From Craterilacuibacter sinensis (lineage in GTDB: Bacteria; Pseudomonadota; Gammaproteobacteria; Burkholderiales; Chromobacteriaceae): DNA of 64,000 nt. The position numbers and the translations under genes were made by a program. A model generated the notes under the pieces. It was given only the letters and a program-made list of their open reading frames with translations, did not search any database and had not been told where the DNA came from. This document shows, piece after piece, positions 56,313-64,000 of this stretch. The stretch's first letter is position 1; every line of letters begins with the position of its first letter. The stretch lies in assembly GCF_009831765.1 (NCBI RefSeq), contig NZ_WSSB01000004.1, positions 193,274 to 257,273 on the forward strand. Reading direction: 5' to 3'.

Positions 56313-57794
56313 TCAGCCGGTGTGTATCTCGATCAGCTGGTAGCCCGGGGTTTGCTTGCTGATGCGCAGCATGCGTGCCTGTTCAGTGCCGTGCCAGCCG
56401 GTCAGTGCCATGCTGCCCAGACGCAGATAGGGGCGGCCGGACAGCAGCAACTGGCCGGGCGTCTGTGCCGGATCCAGTCGTAGTGCCAGTGTCGTGGTGT
56501 CGCCCGGGTGGGCGTGCCCTGCGCGCACCATCAGCGGCTCGGCATGGCGGGCGATGATTTCCAGCCCGCAGCGTGTTTCCAGTGCATGACCATAGCTGAC
56601 CCAGCGCACCAGCGCGCATTGCCAGCGCGCATCACTTTCCCCGTCCTCGCGCAAAATGACCAGCTCGCCGTTACGCAGCGCATGGCTGGTGCTATGGCCC
56701 AGCAACTGCAGGCCGCTGGGGCTGCGGTTGACGATATGCATGAGCATAGGCGGCGGTGGCGGGCTGCGCTGTGCCAGCCGGTTGCGATGGGCGACTTCTT
56801 CGCTGCCGTCACCGGTAGAGGCAAAGTTCCAGCTACGGCCGTTGAGCTGGTGCCAGCAGGCGGCCAGCGTCGAGACCAGCTGTACCGTCCCGTTTGTCGG
56901 GTCACGCGCTTCGCGCCGCAGGCCCGGGCGCTGCCAGTCATGCAGCAGGGCCAGATACAGCTCGGCATCTTCATCGTGATGCGGTTGCGGGTTGTGGCAT
57001 AACTCCAGCAGGTGCAGGTTGATGGCCTCGGTCAGTGCGCCGGTATGTAGCTGCCAGCTGCCTTCGGGCGGGTATTCGCAATAGGCGGGTGCCTTGTCGC
57101 TATCGGGCAGCACGCACAAGGCCTGACCCTCTGCCTGCCCGGTATGCAGCATCACCCGGTCCGCCTCCTGGCCGGCCAGATGGATCAGCCGGGTCAGCTG
57201 CAGCGGCGACAGGCGGTTGCTATTGCTCAGCCCCAGCAGCAGCAGCGCCTTATAGTGGCGGCCGAGTTCGCTATCGTCCTGCCAGCCCTGTTGCAATGCG
57301 TAGCGGTAAAGCCCGTGGCAATCGAGCCAGAAGCCATCCGGCAGCGGGTGGTAGGTCGTGAGGTAGGTATGCAGCATGTCGCGGCAGGCCAGCAACACCC
57401 TTTGTAGCAGCGCAAGGCGCTGGCTTGGCGCGGCCTTATGTTGTAACTGCCCTTGCAGGCAGTGCTTCAGCGCGATCAGGCTTTCGCTGTGCAGACGGCG
57501 TGCCAGTTGTGCCGCATCGCGGGCACGGCGGGTGGCCGACAGCTCGCGCTGATGGTATTCGCTGTCCAGCAGCGGCAGCATGCGCTCGATATGCGGCAGA
57601 AAAAGGGCAAATAGCTGCAGGCGCTGCGCGCTATCCATTGCCTGTGCATTGCTGTGTGCCAGCAATTCGGCCATATCGGCGGCACCCTGCAAGGTCAGTG
57701 CCAGCGGCAGATCAGCCAGATGGGCAGCCATCTGTGCCGGGTCGGGGCTGGACACGGTGGTGAGGGGCAGGGTCAGGTTCAGTGGGGTCAGCAT
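56313..57794 (-). CDS. large cytosolic protein with possible PilZ-like C-terminus, function unknown
   Basis: A 493-residue protein without signal or membrane segments. The first 300 residues are helical and Leu/Gln/His rich (LARRLHSESLIALKHCLQ, GFWLDCHGLYRYALQQGW). The last 130 (RSPSGLQLLGHSTSHAL, CALVRWVSYGHALETRCGLE) resemble PilZ-type beta-barrels in outline but without clear RxxxR or NxSxxG boxes, so c-di-GMP binding is uncertain. The ATG at 57794 is the best start; the longer frame to 57926 adds low-quality sequence. It is divergent from type IV pilin genes, so a pilus link is possible. Confidence 0.65.
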   Translation of the reverse strand: MLTPLNLTLPLTTVSSPDPAQMAAHLADLPLALTLQGAADMAELLAHSNAQAMDSAQRLQLFALFLPHIERMLPLLDSEYHQRELSATRRARDAAQLARRLHSESLIALKHCLQGQLQHKAAPSQRLALLQRVLLACRDMLHTYLTTYHPLPDGFWLDCHGLYRYALQQGWQDDSELGRHYKALLLLGLSNSNRLSPLQLTRLIHLAGQEADRVMLHTGQAEGQALCVLPDSDKAPAYCEYPPEGSWQLHTGALTEAINLHLLELCHNPQPHHDEDAELYLALLHDWQRPGLRREARDPTNGTVQLVSTLAACWHQLNGRSWNFASTGDGSEEVAHRNRLAQRSPPPPPMLMHIVNRSPSGLQLLGHSTSHALRNGELVILREDGESDARWQCALVRWVSYGHALETRCGLEIIARHAEPLMVRAGHAHPGDTTTLALRLDPAQTPGQLLLSGRPYLRLGSMALTGWHGTEQARMLRISKQTPGYQLIEIHTG

Positions 57795-58056
57795 GGTGCG
57801 CGTGGGCGCCTTGGTTGTGATCGGCAAGCTAAACAGGATGATGCCTGAATAATGCATGGGCTGCATCTGGCGCGAGGCGGCACCAGTTCTTTGTGGCCGT
57901 GTGTCGTCTGCATGCGACAGCCGCATGTGTTGGTCGTCGTAATTTGATCGTATTTATTTGTTTTGCTGAAGGATGGAGCGCAGACTGCGGTCAAAAGCGA
58001 AGTTTGATTTGTTTGAGATGGTTGTTTGGCTTTTTATTTGGATATAGCATAATCAT

Positions 58057-58455
58057 ATGAAGCAAAAAGGCTACACCCTGATCGAATTGATGATGGTCGT
58101 AGCGATTATCGGCGTACTGGCGGCGGTCGCGATTCCGCTGTACCAGAACTACATCCTCAAAACGCGGGTGACGGTACTGTATAGCGCCTTGGCGGCTGGT
58201 AAAACTGGCTTTGAAGAGGCGCTAAGCAATGGCGTAACGCCGACGGCAGCCGATATCGGACTCGCCAGTGTGGCGCAGTGCCGCGTGTTGACGGTAGACG
58301 CCGCAGGGATACGCTGCGAGATACAGGGCTTGGGGTCTGCTGTGGACGGCAAAACGCTGGCGCTTGAGCGGGCCGTGGCTACAGGTGCCTGGTCATGCCG
58401 CAGTAACGTGCCGGTTTTTTATATGCCTGCGACTTGCGAGTATGGCGATTTTTAG
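58057..58455 (+). CDS. type IV pilin-like protein (minor or alternative pilin)
   Basis: A 132-residue prepilin. The leader MKQKG is followed by mature YTLIELMMVVAIIGVLAAVAI (cleavage after Gly5, Glu at mature position 5), a class III signal for PilD. Tyr instead of Phe at +1 is less common. A C-terminal Cys pair (CRSNVPVFYMPATC) would form the disulfide loop. No ribosome-binding site is visible before the ATG, and a TTGGCT/CATAAT promoter-like pair ends only 3 bases before it. Pilus assembly genes are elsewhere. Confidence 0.88.
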   Translation: MKQKGYTLIELMMVVAIIGVLAAVAIPLYQNYILKTRVTVLYSALAAGKTGFEEALSNGVTPTAADIGLASVAQCRVLTVDAAGIRCEIQGLGSAVDGKTLALERAVATGAWSCRSNVPVFYMPATCEYGDF

Positions 58456-58563
58456 TGTGTGTTGTGGTGTGGCATCACGGGCACGACATGCCGTCCATCT
58501 GTCGGGGCAGGCATGGCGCGGGTACAATGGCAGGGTTTTTTACTTTGAAACAGGAGCAACACC

Positions 58564-58983
58564 ATGAAACGTGTACAACAAGGCTTTACCCTAATCGAAC
58601 TGATGATCGTCGTGGCGATTATCGGTATTTTGGCGGCGATTGCGATTCCTGCTTATCAGGATTATACAGCCAAGGCTAAAGTCACTGCCGGTTTGGCGGA
58701 GATCGCGCCGGGTAAGACTCAATTTGAGGTGCTCAAAAACGAAGGTCAGACTGTTGCAGATGCGGCTGCAATTGGCTTGAAAAATACCAACAATTGCACA
58801 GTAGCAGCCGTAGATACCAACGCGTCTGGCTCCTACATCTCGTGCACGCTAAAAAATGCTCCGAGTGCAGTCGCAAGTGCTGTGATTACCCTTACCCGTG
58901 ATGGTTCCGGTTCCTGGTCGTGTGCCGCAAAGAGTTCTGCTAATGCAGCTCTTGCTGACAAGTATGTTGGTACCTGTAAGTAA
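58564..58983 (+). CDS. type IV pilin (PilA/PilE-like, probable major pilin)
   Basis: A 139-residue prepilin with leader MKRVQQG and mature [20 protein letters not shown] (Phe+1 and Glu+5 intact). The globular part has Ser/Ala/Thr-rich loops, Cys pairs at NNCTVAA and YISCTLK and at WSCAAK and VGTCK, the last being a C-terminal disulfide loop. A good ACAGGAG ribosome site precedes the ATG; a TACAAT -10 lies at 58523-58528. It ends 51 bases before a terminator. Stronger expression signals than its neighbour suggest the major pilin. Confidence 0.92.
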   Translation: MKRVQQGFTLIELMIVVAIIGILAAIAIPAYQDYTAKAKVTAGLAEIAPGKTQFEVLKNEGQTVADAAAIGLKNTNNCTVAAVDTNASGSYISCTLKNAPSAVASAVITLTRDGSGSWSCAAKSSANAALADKYVGTCK

Positions 58984-59034
58984 GTCGGGCTAGGCTGAAC
59001 GCTGTGTGTTTCATATCGCTCGCGAGCGTATCCA

Positions 59035-59062
59035 CAAAACACCACCTGCGGGTGGTGTTTTG
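59035..59062. terminator. terminator after the pilin genes
   Basis: Perfect 12-bp stem CAAAACACCACC (59035-59046) with GGTGGTGTTTTG (59051-59062), loop TGCG. It separates the pilins from the ligase gene 28 bases on. Confidence 0.85.
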
Positions 59063-59089
59063 CTATCCATTCCCTCCCGGTATTGCCCG

Positions 59090-61042
59090 ATGTTGTCTCT
59101 GTCCCGTGCCTTGCTATCAACGTTACGCCATGTCGCCATCTGGCCCCTGCCATGGCTGCTGATTGCACTGACGGCCTGCCTGCCCTTCCTGTCATGGTTG
59201 CGCTTTGCACCTAACAGCGACTGGATAGGTAATGCAATGGCCTTGCTGCTGGCTTTGCTGTTGATCCTGTGCGGGCTATTGCACATGCCGGCTAGCTTGC
59301 GTCTATCGCCGGCGCTGGCGATGGCCGGCGTACTGACGCTGGCCGCGGTGGCGCCACTGGCTGGTGCGCCTTATCCGGGGACGGGCTTGTCGCTGCTGGC
59401 GGTGATTTGGCTTGCGGCCCTGGTAGCGCAAACCGTTGTCCAGTTGCCGCGCGAACAGGTGATTACCACGCTGTGTATCGGCTTGGTACTGGGGGTTGGT
59501 TTGCAGTTGCTGATTGGCGCGGTGCAGGTCTTGGGCCTGGTGCAGCCATGGGGCTTGTGGTGGGTGGTGTCCGATGGGCAGCACACGCTGTTCGGTAATA
59601 TCGCCCAGCGTAATCAGTACGCCAACTACCTGACGCTGGCGCTGCTGGCGGCCTGCTGGCTGTATGGGCGTGGACGTTTGCGCGCCTGGCTGCTCGTGCC
59701 TTTGCTATTGTTATTGGCGCTGTTTCTTGCCTGGTCGGCTTCGCGTCTGGTACTGGCTTACGCCATGGGTTTGGCGCTGCTCGCTGGGGTAATGCTGTGG
59801 CTGACGCGTGGCAGCCAGTCCCTCACCCCAACCCCTCTCCCTGAGGGAGAGGGGCTTGCTGTGTCAGCATTTACTGGGGGGGGCTCGGCAGCCAACCATA
59901 CCCTCTCCCCGGTGGGGAGAGGGTGGCGCGTAGCGCCGGGTGAGGGGGGCGATGTCGCCACCTTGCGCATGGCCAAGGCGCTGCTGTTTGCCTTGTTGGC
60001 GATTATGTTGTGTCAGCTGTTTACGGCGCAGATTAATGCAGCCCTCAACGCTATCGGCCTGCCGGTGAATCAGGCGAGCGGAATAGACCGCTTTATGGAT
60101 GGCGGTTTCGGAGCGCGGCGCTGGATAGAGTGGCAGAAGGCGTGGTCGGTGTTTATGGCCCATCCGCTGTTCGGTGTCGGTCTGGGAGGCTATGCCGCGC
60201 AGTCTGTTTTGCTGGAGCCCGCCTTTGCCGGCCAGTGGAGCGAGAGCTGGCTGTTTACTCATTGCCATAATATTGTGCTGCAACTCTTGGCCGAGACCGG
60301 CATCGTCGGCACGCTGGCGGTCGCTGGGGCGCTGCTGTGGGCATTTTTGCCGTGGTTCAAGCGCGAGAATGTGGGCGCCGATGCGCTCTTGGTGCTGGGG
60401 CTGGCGCTGGTTTTGCTCGGTCATAGCCTGTTTGAATATCCGCTGTGGTACGCGAGTTTTTTGATGGTGTTTGCTGTGTTGATGGGGGTGTCGCCAGCCA
60501 AGGGTTTTGCCTTGCCGGTGCGTCCGGCCTTGCGCCGTGTGGGGGTGCTGGCTTTGGTGCTGGTGCTGGCCTGGCAGGTAATCGTGGGCCTGGTGATGTA
60601 CTTCGACTGGGTGCGCTGGGTGATGCCCTCTCGCGACGTGGCGGAAAACAAGGCCAGGATAGAGTCCTTGCTGCAACACGGGGCCAATCCGGTCTGGAGT
60701 TACGAGGCAGATCAGTTGTTATCCAATTATCTGGATGGCAGCGCCAACCATCTGGCGCTTAAGCTGCCGCTGTTCGAACGCCTGGCCGCCTATCGCCCTT
60801 ACCCCGGCACCTTGATCAAGCTGGCGATGCTGCGTGCCCATCAGGGCGATGCGGCCGGCGCCGAAGTTGCCTTGCGTCAGGCTATCGCGTCTTTTCCCGA
60901 TACCGCACCGCAATTGGCGGCGATGCTGGCAGGACCTACGGATGCCGCGCTGAAACCCTTGCAGCAGATTAGCGCGAGAGCTGCGCTAGCTCACCAGCAA
61001 GCAGGCGCTTCGGCTGCCGCACAGACGGTCAGGACGCCTTAA
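59090..61042 (+). CDS. pglL: PglL-type O-oligosaccharyltransferase / O-antigen ligase family (copy 1)
   Basis: A 650-residue polytopic inner-membrane protein of the Wzy_C family. Signatures: FGNIAQRNQYANYLTLALL (about residues 168-186), a periplasmic loop with RRWIEWQKAWSVFMAHPLFG, and FTHCHNIVLQLLAETGIVGT with the key His, then a TPR-like soluble C-terminus (ISARAALAHQQ). In Neisseria, PglL transfers glycans to pilin Ser; next to pilins this is the favoured role, though a lipid A-core ligase is the alternative. Residues about 244-286 derive from an inserted palindromic repeat. Confidence 0.82.
   Translation: MLSLSRALLSTLRHVAIWPLPWLLIALTACLPFLSWLRFAPNSDWIGNAMALLLALLLILCGLLHMPASLRLSPALAMAGVLTLAAVAPLAGAPYPGTGLSLLAVIWLAALVAQTVVQLPREQVITTLCIGLVLGVGLQLLIGAVQVLGLVQPWGLWWVVSDGQHTLFGNIAQRNQYANYLTLALLAACWLYGRGRLRAWLLVPLLLLLALFLAWSASRLVLAYAMGLALLAGVMLWLTRGSQSLTPTPLPEGEGLAVSAFTGGGSAANHTLSPVGRGWRVAPGEGGDVATLRMAKALLFALLAIMLCQLFTAQINAALNAIGLPVNQASGIDRFMDGGFGARRWIEWQKAWSVFMAHPLFGVGLGGYAAQSVLLEPAFAGQWSESWLFTHCHNIVLQLLAETGIVGTLAVAGALLWAFLPWFKRENVGADALLVLGLALVLLGHSLFEYPLWYASFLMVFAVLMGVSPAKGFALPVRPALRRVGVLALVLVLAWQVIVGLVMYFDWVRWVMPSRDVAENKARIESLLQHGANPVWSYEADQLLSNYLDGSANHLALKLPLFERLAAYRPYPGTLIKLAMLRAHQGDAAGAEVALRQAIASFPDTAPQLAAMLAGPTDAALKPLQQISARAALAHQQAGASAAAQTVRTP
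59820..59946. repeat. 127-base palindromic repeat element inserted in the PglL-like gene
   Basis: It begins CCCTCACCC (59820-59828) and ends GGGTGAGGG (59938-59946), perfect 9-base terminal inverted repeats. Inside are three hairpins: CCCCTCTCCC/GGGAGAGGGG (59832-59854), CCCTCTCCCC/GGGGAGAGGG (59901-59923) and GGCGC/GCGCC (59925-59937). It lies within an uninterrupted reading frame, encoding LTPTPLPEGEG and LSPVGRGWRVAPGEGG. Such CCCTCACCC elements are dispersed repeats in many proteobacteria; no transposase is encoded. Confidence 0.9.
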
Positions 61043-61055
61043 GCAGGTTGCTTGG

Positions 61056-61096
61056 CCCTTCACCCCAGCCCCTCTCCCCGAGGGGGTGAGGGGGGG
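61056..61096. repeat. short derivative of the CCCTCACCC element
   Basis: CCCTTCACCCC (61056-61066), then CCCCTCTCCCC and GAGGGGGTGAGGG form a compact imperfect palindrome, 13 bases after the first ligase gene. It looks like a deletion derivative of the element inside that gene and may act as a terminator. Confidence 0.7.
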
Positions 61097-61164
61097 CATG
61101 CCACCCGCTTCCCGCTGTCCCGCGTTACAATCCCTTCCTTTGTCCTGAACGGCTGTCTGTCTTT

Positions 61165-63048
61165 ATGCGCCTGAATTTTGCTGTTGCCCCGCTGGCCCTG
61201 CTGGCTTGGGCGCTGGTTGCCATCCTGCCTTTTTTATCGCGCATCCACTATGTGCCGCTACCGCAATGGTTTGGCGAGGCGAGCGTGGTGTGGCTGACGC
61301 TAGTGGCGACCGGCTTGCTGGGACTGGCGGGCTTGTGTCGGCGCGGCTTTGGCCGCGAGGTCTTTCCCGGCAAGCTTATCGCGGCTGACGCCGCTCCTAC
61401 AGCCATTCATGCCGCCGCTCCTGCGCTCACCTCTGCGCACTTGTTTGCCGCCTTGCCGCGCGTCGGGGTGTGGATGCTGGTGCTGGCTGCTGCATGGGCT
61501 TTGCAGGGCCTGTTCGTGCCCTTGCTGTTTCCCGGCCTGAATCAGGCCACCGCGCTGGCATTTACCGCCTTGGCTTTGCTCGCCGGGGTGACGCTATGCC
61601 TGCGTGACTGGTTTGGCGACGAAGAAATCCACCTGCGCCTGGCGCAGGCTTTGCTCGCGGGGGCGCTATTGCAGTCTTTGATTGGCCTGGCGCAGGTAAC
61701 AGGGCTGGTGCAGGTGCTGGGCGGCTTGCTGTTTTACGACAGCGCGCATGTGACCACGAATGTGTTCGGCCATATCGGCCAGCGCAACCAGTATGCGCAC
61801 TATTTAAGCTGGGGTGTGGTGGCGGTGGCCTATCTATGGGCCGTGCGCAGTCTGCCGCGCGTGTGGGCGCTGGCACTATTGGTTTGGCTGGCGCTGTCGA
61901 TTGCCTGGGCCGGTTCGCGCACTGTGCTGTTGTATGCGGCGGCGATGCTGGTGCTCTCGCCGTTCTGGCTGTGGCGCGTGCGCGACGGGATGGCGCGCCG
62001 TTTCGCGATGACGCTGGCGCTGGCGGCGCTGGCGATTATTGTCTTGCAGTTTGCCTTGCCGGCTTTCAATTCGCTGTTGAGCACGCTGACCGGACAGGGC
62101 GGGGTGGCTAGCGGTGTGGAGCGTATCGCGGCGGCCGGTGGCGAGAGCATGAATTCGCGCCGTTTTGCCGAGTGGCACAAGGCTTGGCTGGTATTTAATG
62201 AAGCGCCTTGGCTGGGTGCAGGCTGGTCGCAGTTTGCTTCCCATAGCGTGGCCTTGCAGACCCGGCCCGAGTTTGCCGCGGCAGCCTTTAACAGCGGGCT
62301 GTTTACCAATGCGCACAATCTGCTGCTGCAACTGCTGGCCGAAACCGGGGTGGTGGGCACGACGCTGGTGCTGGGCGGTTTGCTGTGGGTGGGGGCGCCG
62401 TTTTTCGGCCGCCGGATGGCTGCACGGCATCTGTTGCCGGTGACGGTGCTGGTCATCAGCCTGATTCACAGCATGGTTGAGTACCCGCTGTGGTATCTGT
62501 ATTTTCCTGCGGTGGGGGTAATGGCGCTGTCGCTGGCGCCTTCGCGGCCGTTTGTCCTGCCACGGCTGTTTCAGGCGGGGGCGTGGGGGCTGTCGCTGTG
62601 GCTGGTCGTGCTGTGTGCCACCAGCTTGCCGCGCTATTGGGAGCTGGTGGGCTTGTATACGCCGGCAGCAAATAGCGAGCGGCGAGCGGCGCAACAGGTG
62701 CGTCTGGGCGAAATTATCGAGCGCGAGCCGCTGTTTGCCTTTCATGCGCTCAATACGCTGGACAACTATCTGCAGCCGACGGCCAAGGATCTGCCGCAGA
62801 AGCTGGCGTGGATCACGCGGCTGGCGGCTTTCCGTCCCTATCCGGACGTGTTGCTGAAAAAGGCGCAGATGGAGGCGCTGGCCGGAAAGCCGGATCAGGC
62901 GCGCCGAACCTTGCAGCAGGCACTGGCATCCTTCCCGACCTATGCGCCGCAGTTTATGGCGACGCTCGCCGGTAGCGAGCCGGCGTGGCAGGGCTTGTAT
63001 CAGGAGGCGAGCGCGGCACGCGGACGCTTGCCTGCGCGTTACCGTTAA
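61165..63048 (+). CDS. PglL-type O-oligosaccharyltransferase / O-antigen ligase family (copy 2)
   Basis: A 627-residue paralogue of the preceding gene with the same layout: N-terminal spans, FGHIGQRNQYAHYLSWGVV, RRFAEWHKAWLVFNEAPWLG, and FTNAHNLLLQLLAETGVVGT (key His kept, but preceded by TNA instead of THC), then a soluble C-terminus. A short repeat is translated near residue 72 (see separate entry). The tandem pair may differ in acceptor or glycan; one may ligate O-antigen and the other glycosylate pilin. It is convergent with rpoH. Confidence 0.82.
   Translation: MRLNFAVAPLALLAWALVAILPFLSRIHYVPLPQWFGEASVVWLTLVATGLLGLAGLCRRGFGREVFPGKLIAADAAPTAIHAAAPALTSAHLFAALPRVGVWMLVLAAAWALQGLFVPLLFPGLNQATALAFTALALLAGVTLCLRDWFGDEEIHLRLAQALLAGALLQSLIGLAQVTGLVQVLGGLLFYDSAHVTTNVFGHIGQRNQYAHYLSWGVVAVAYLWAVRSLPRVWALALLVWLALSIAWAGSRTVLLYAAAMLVLSPFWLWRVRDGMARRFAMTLALAALAIIVLQFALPAFNSLLSTLTGQGGVASGVERIAAAGGESMNSRRFAEWHKAWLVFNEAPWLGAGWSQFASHSVALQTRPEFAAAAFNSGLFTNAHNLLLQLLAETGVVGTTLVLGGLLWVGAPFFGRRMAARHLLPVTVLVISLIHSMVEYPLWYLYFPAVGVMALSLAPSRPFVLPRLFQAGAWGLSLWLVVLCATSLPRYWELVGLYTPAANSERRAAQQVRLGEIIEREPLFAFHALNTLDNYLQPTAKDLPQKLAWITRLAAFRPYPDVLLKKAQMEALAGKPDQARRTLQQALASFPTYAPQFMATLAGSEPAWQGLYQEASAARGRLPARYR
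61377..61402. repeat. REP-like palindrome inside the second ligase gene
   Basis: TATCGCGGCTGACGCCGCTC followed by CTACAG contains the GCGGC-TGAC-GCCGC stem (61381-61394) and the trailing CTCCTACAG that typifies Pseudomonas-type REP sequences. It is translated in frame as IAADAAPTA. It is far shorter than a full REP pair. Confidence 0.6.
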
Positions 63049-63067
63049 AAAGGTTGCAAAGACAAAT

Positions 63068-63129
63068 TCGCCCGCGGTGCGGGCTCCTGTGCGATTGAGT
63101 GCGATCGCGGGAGCCCGCACCGCGGGCGA
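63068..63129. repeat. long perfect inverted repeat between the ligase gene and rpoH
   Basis: TCGCCCGCGGTGCGGGCTCC (63068-63087) is the exact reverse complement of 63110-63129, with a 22-base centre containing GCGATTGAGTGCGATCG. It fills the gap between two convergent genes and may serve as a terminator; its GC-rich, REP-like make-up suggests a dispersed repeat. Confidence 0.85.
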
Positions 63130-63150
63130 TATTTATGGTGCAGTTTGTAC

Positions 63151-63996
63151 TCAGGCGACCAGCGCGGTTTTCATTTTTTGCAGTGCCTTGACTTCGATCT
63201 GGCGGATGCGCTCGGCGGAGACGCCGAATTCGGCGGCCAGTTCGTGCAAGGTGGCACCGCTGTCGTCGGCCAGCCAGCGTGCTTCGACGATGCGGCGGCT
63301 GCGTGCGTCCAGTGTCGCCAGCGCTTCGCTCAGGCCTTCGCTTTGCAGGCGGTCGACGGCTTTTTTCTCGATCTGGCGCACCGGTTCGTGTTCGCTGTCG
63401 GCCAGCCAGTCGATGGGCGCGTAGCTGTCATCGTCGCCATCATCGGCCAGCAGCGCGACATCCTGCCCGGTCATGCGGGTTTCCATTTCCAGCACTTCTT
63501 CCGGTTTGACGCCCAGATCGTCGGCGATCTCGCGCGCCTCGACATCGGACAGCGCCGACATGCTTTTCTTCATGCTTCTGAGGTTGAAGAACAGTTTGCG
63601 CTGTGGCTTGGTGGTGGCAATGCGTACCAGACGCCAGTTGCGCAGGATGAATTCGTGCATTTCGGCCTTGATCCAGTGCACGGCAAACGAGAACAGCCGC
63701 ACGCCGCGTGCGGGTTCAAAGCGTTTGACGGCTTTCATCAGGCCGATATTGCCTTCTTGTATCAGGTCGGCTTGCTGCAGGCCGTAGCCGGCATAGCCGC
63801 GGGCGATGGACACCACTACGCGCATATGCGACATCACCAGCGTGCGCGCGGCTTCCAGATCGTTTTGTTCGTGATAGCGCGTGGCCAGCTTGACCTCTTC
63901 TTCCTGCGACAACATGGGCAGGCGGTTCACCGCCTGGATATATTGCTCCAGACTGCCGGTGCTGGAAGGAACGGGTAAAGCGAGGGATGCGGTCAT
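63151..63996 (-). CDS. rpoH: heat-shock sigma factor RpoH (sigma-32)
   Basis: A 281-residue sigma-70-family factor that directs heat-shock transcription. Region 2: ADLIQEGNIGLMKAVKRFEP and RLFSFAVHWIKAEMHEFIL (about 78-117); the RpoH-specific box QRKLFFNLRSMKK (about 131-143); region 4: LHELAAEFGVSAERIRQIEV (HTH, about 248-267). The ATG at 63996 starts the family similarity, four bases before the window edge, so its promoter is not visible. It ends beside the inverted repeat at 63068-63129. Confidence 0.96.
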   Translation of the reverse strand: MTASLALPVPSSTGSLEQYIQAVNRLPMLSQEEEVKLATRYHEQNDLEAARTLVMSHMRVVVSIARGYAGYGLQQADLIQEGNIGLMKAVKRFEPARGVRLFSFAVHWIKAEMHEFILRNWRLVRIATTKPQRKLFFNLRSMKKSMSALSDVEAREIADDLGVKPEEVLEMETRMTGQDVALLADDGDDDSYAPIDWLADSEHEPVRQIEKKAVDRLQSEGLSEALATLDARSRRIVEARWLADDSGATLHELAAEFGVSAERIRQIEVKALQKMKTALVA

Positions 63997-64000
63997 AGTC

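Noticed and set aside
58018-58056. Sigma-54 promoter ahead of the pilin genes
   Set aside because: No GG/GC pair at -24/-12 with the right spacing; a sigma-70 reading fits better and NtrX here cannot engage sigma-54.

Overview
The window is a chromosomal stretch, GC-rich by eye and densely packed with housekeeping genes, from a beta-proteobacterium. Gene content and order fit the Neisseriales best (Chromobacteriaceae or Chitinibacteraceae-like): a def-fmt-htpX-rsmB-DUF4390-ntrY-ntrX operon, LysM-dprA-smg-topA, lptD-surA-pdxA divergent from amgK-murU, and type IV pilins followed by PglL-type O-oligosaccharyltransferases. Genus and species cannot be fixed from sequence reading alone. There is no prophage, plasmid backbone, CRISPR array or complete insertion sequence.

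Layout. 1-5.7 kb: the end of purK, purC, a bicarbonate transporter with its PII-like partner (sbtA-sbtB), a Tat-exported carbonic-anhydrase-like protein, and fadH behind a promoter with a palindromic operator. 5.7-17.8 kb: biotin genes bioD-bioA with a TlpA-type thioredoxin, a PfkB kinase, glutathione genes gshA-gshB, apbE, dgkA, sseA, cfa, xthA with an alpha/beta hydrolase, and pyrE. 17.9-18.85 kb: a tandem array of eight tRNA-Lys(UUU) genes on the minus strand with a near-consensus promoter and a strong terminator. 18.9-22.8 kb: cutA, fxsA, yggU, dps, a TonB-like gene, a thioesterase and a second TlpA-like protein. 22.8-30.4 kb: the minus-strand def-to-ntrX operon, whose NtrX has a degenerate AAA+ domain. 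30.5-39 kb: LysM-dprA-smg-topA, a structured leader candidate, a HIT protein, a CNNM/CorC transporter and an RquA-like methyltransferase. 39-51.4 kb: fpr, an isochorismatase-like hydrolase, a giant FAD/Fe-S dehydrogenase (DUF3683 type), and lptD-surA-pdxA facing amgK-murU. 51.5-56.3 kb: ruvC-ruvA-(NYN protein)-ruvB, a membrane protein and proB. 56.3-64 kb: a large uncharacterised protein, two type IV pilins, two PglL-like ligases and rpoH.

How the genes work together. The first 8 kb holds bicarbonate uptake and hydration genes beside PurK (which uses bicarbonate) and BioD (which uses CO2). Outer-membrane biogenesis (LptD, SurA) sits opposite muropeptide recycling (AmgK, MurU). Pilins sit beside candidate pilin-glycosylating enzymes. 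The RquA-like enzyme suggests rhodoquinone and hence anaerobic fumarate respiration.

Most unusual features. (1) A dispersed element made of a G-run block, a conserved core and a (GGGACTC)n heptamer tract, present three times and each time abutting the stop codon of a minus-strand gene (pdxA, surA, proB); it has G-quadruplex potential on both strands. (2) The tRNA-Lys array, with two spacer families and copies that carry stem mismatches. (3) Palindromic repeats inserted in frame in both PglL-type ligase genes. (4) An NtrX lacking the Walker A lysine, the Walker B aspartate and the GAFTGA loop. (5) A structured region with mutually exclusive hairpins ahead of a small membrane-protein gene.
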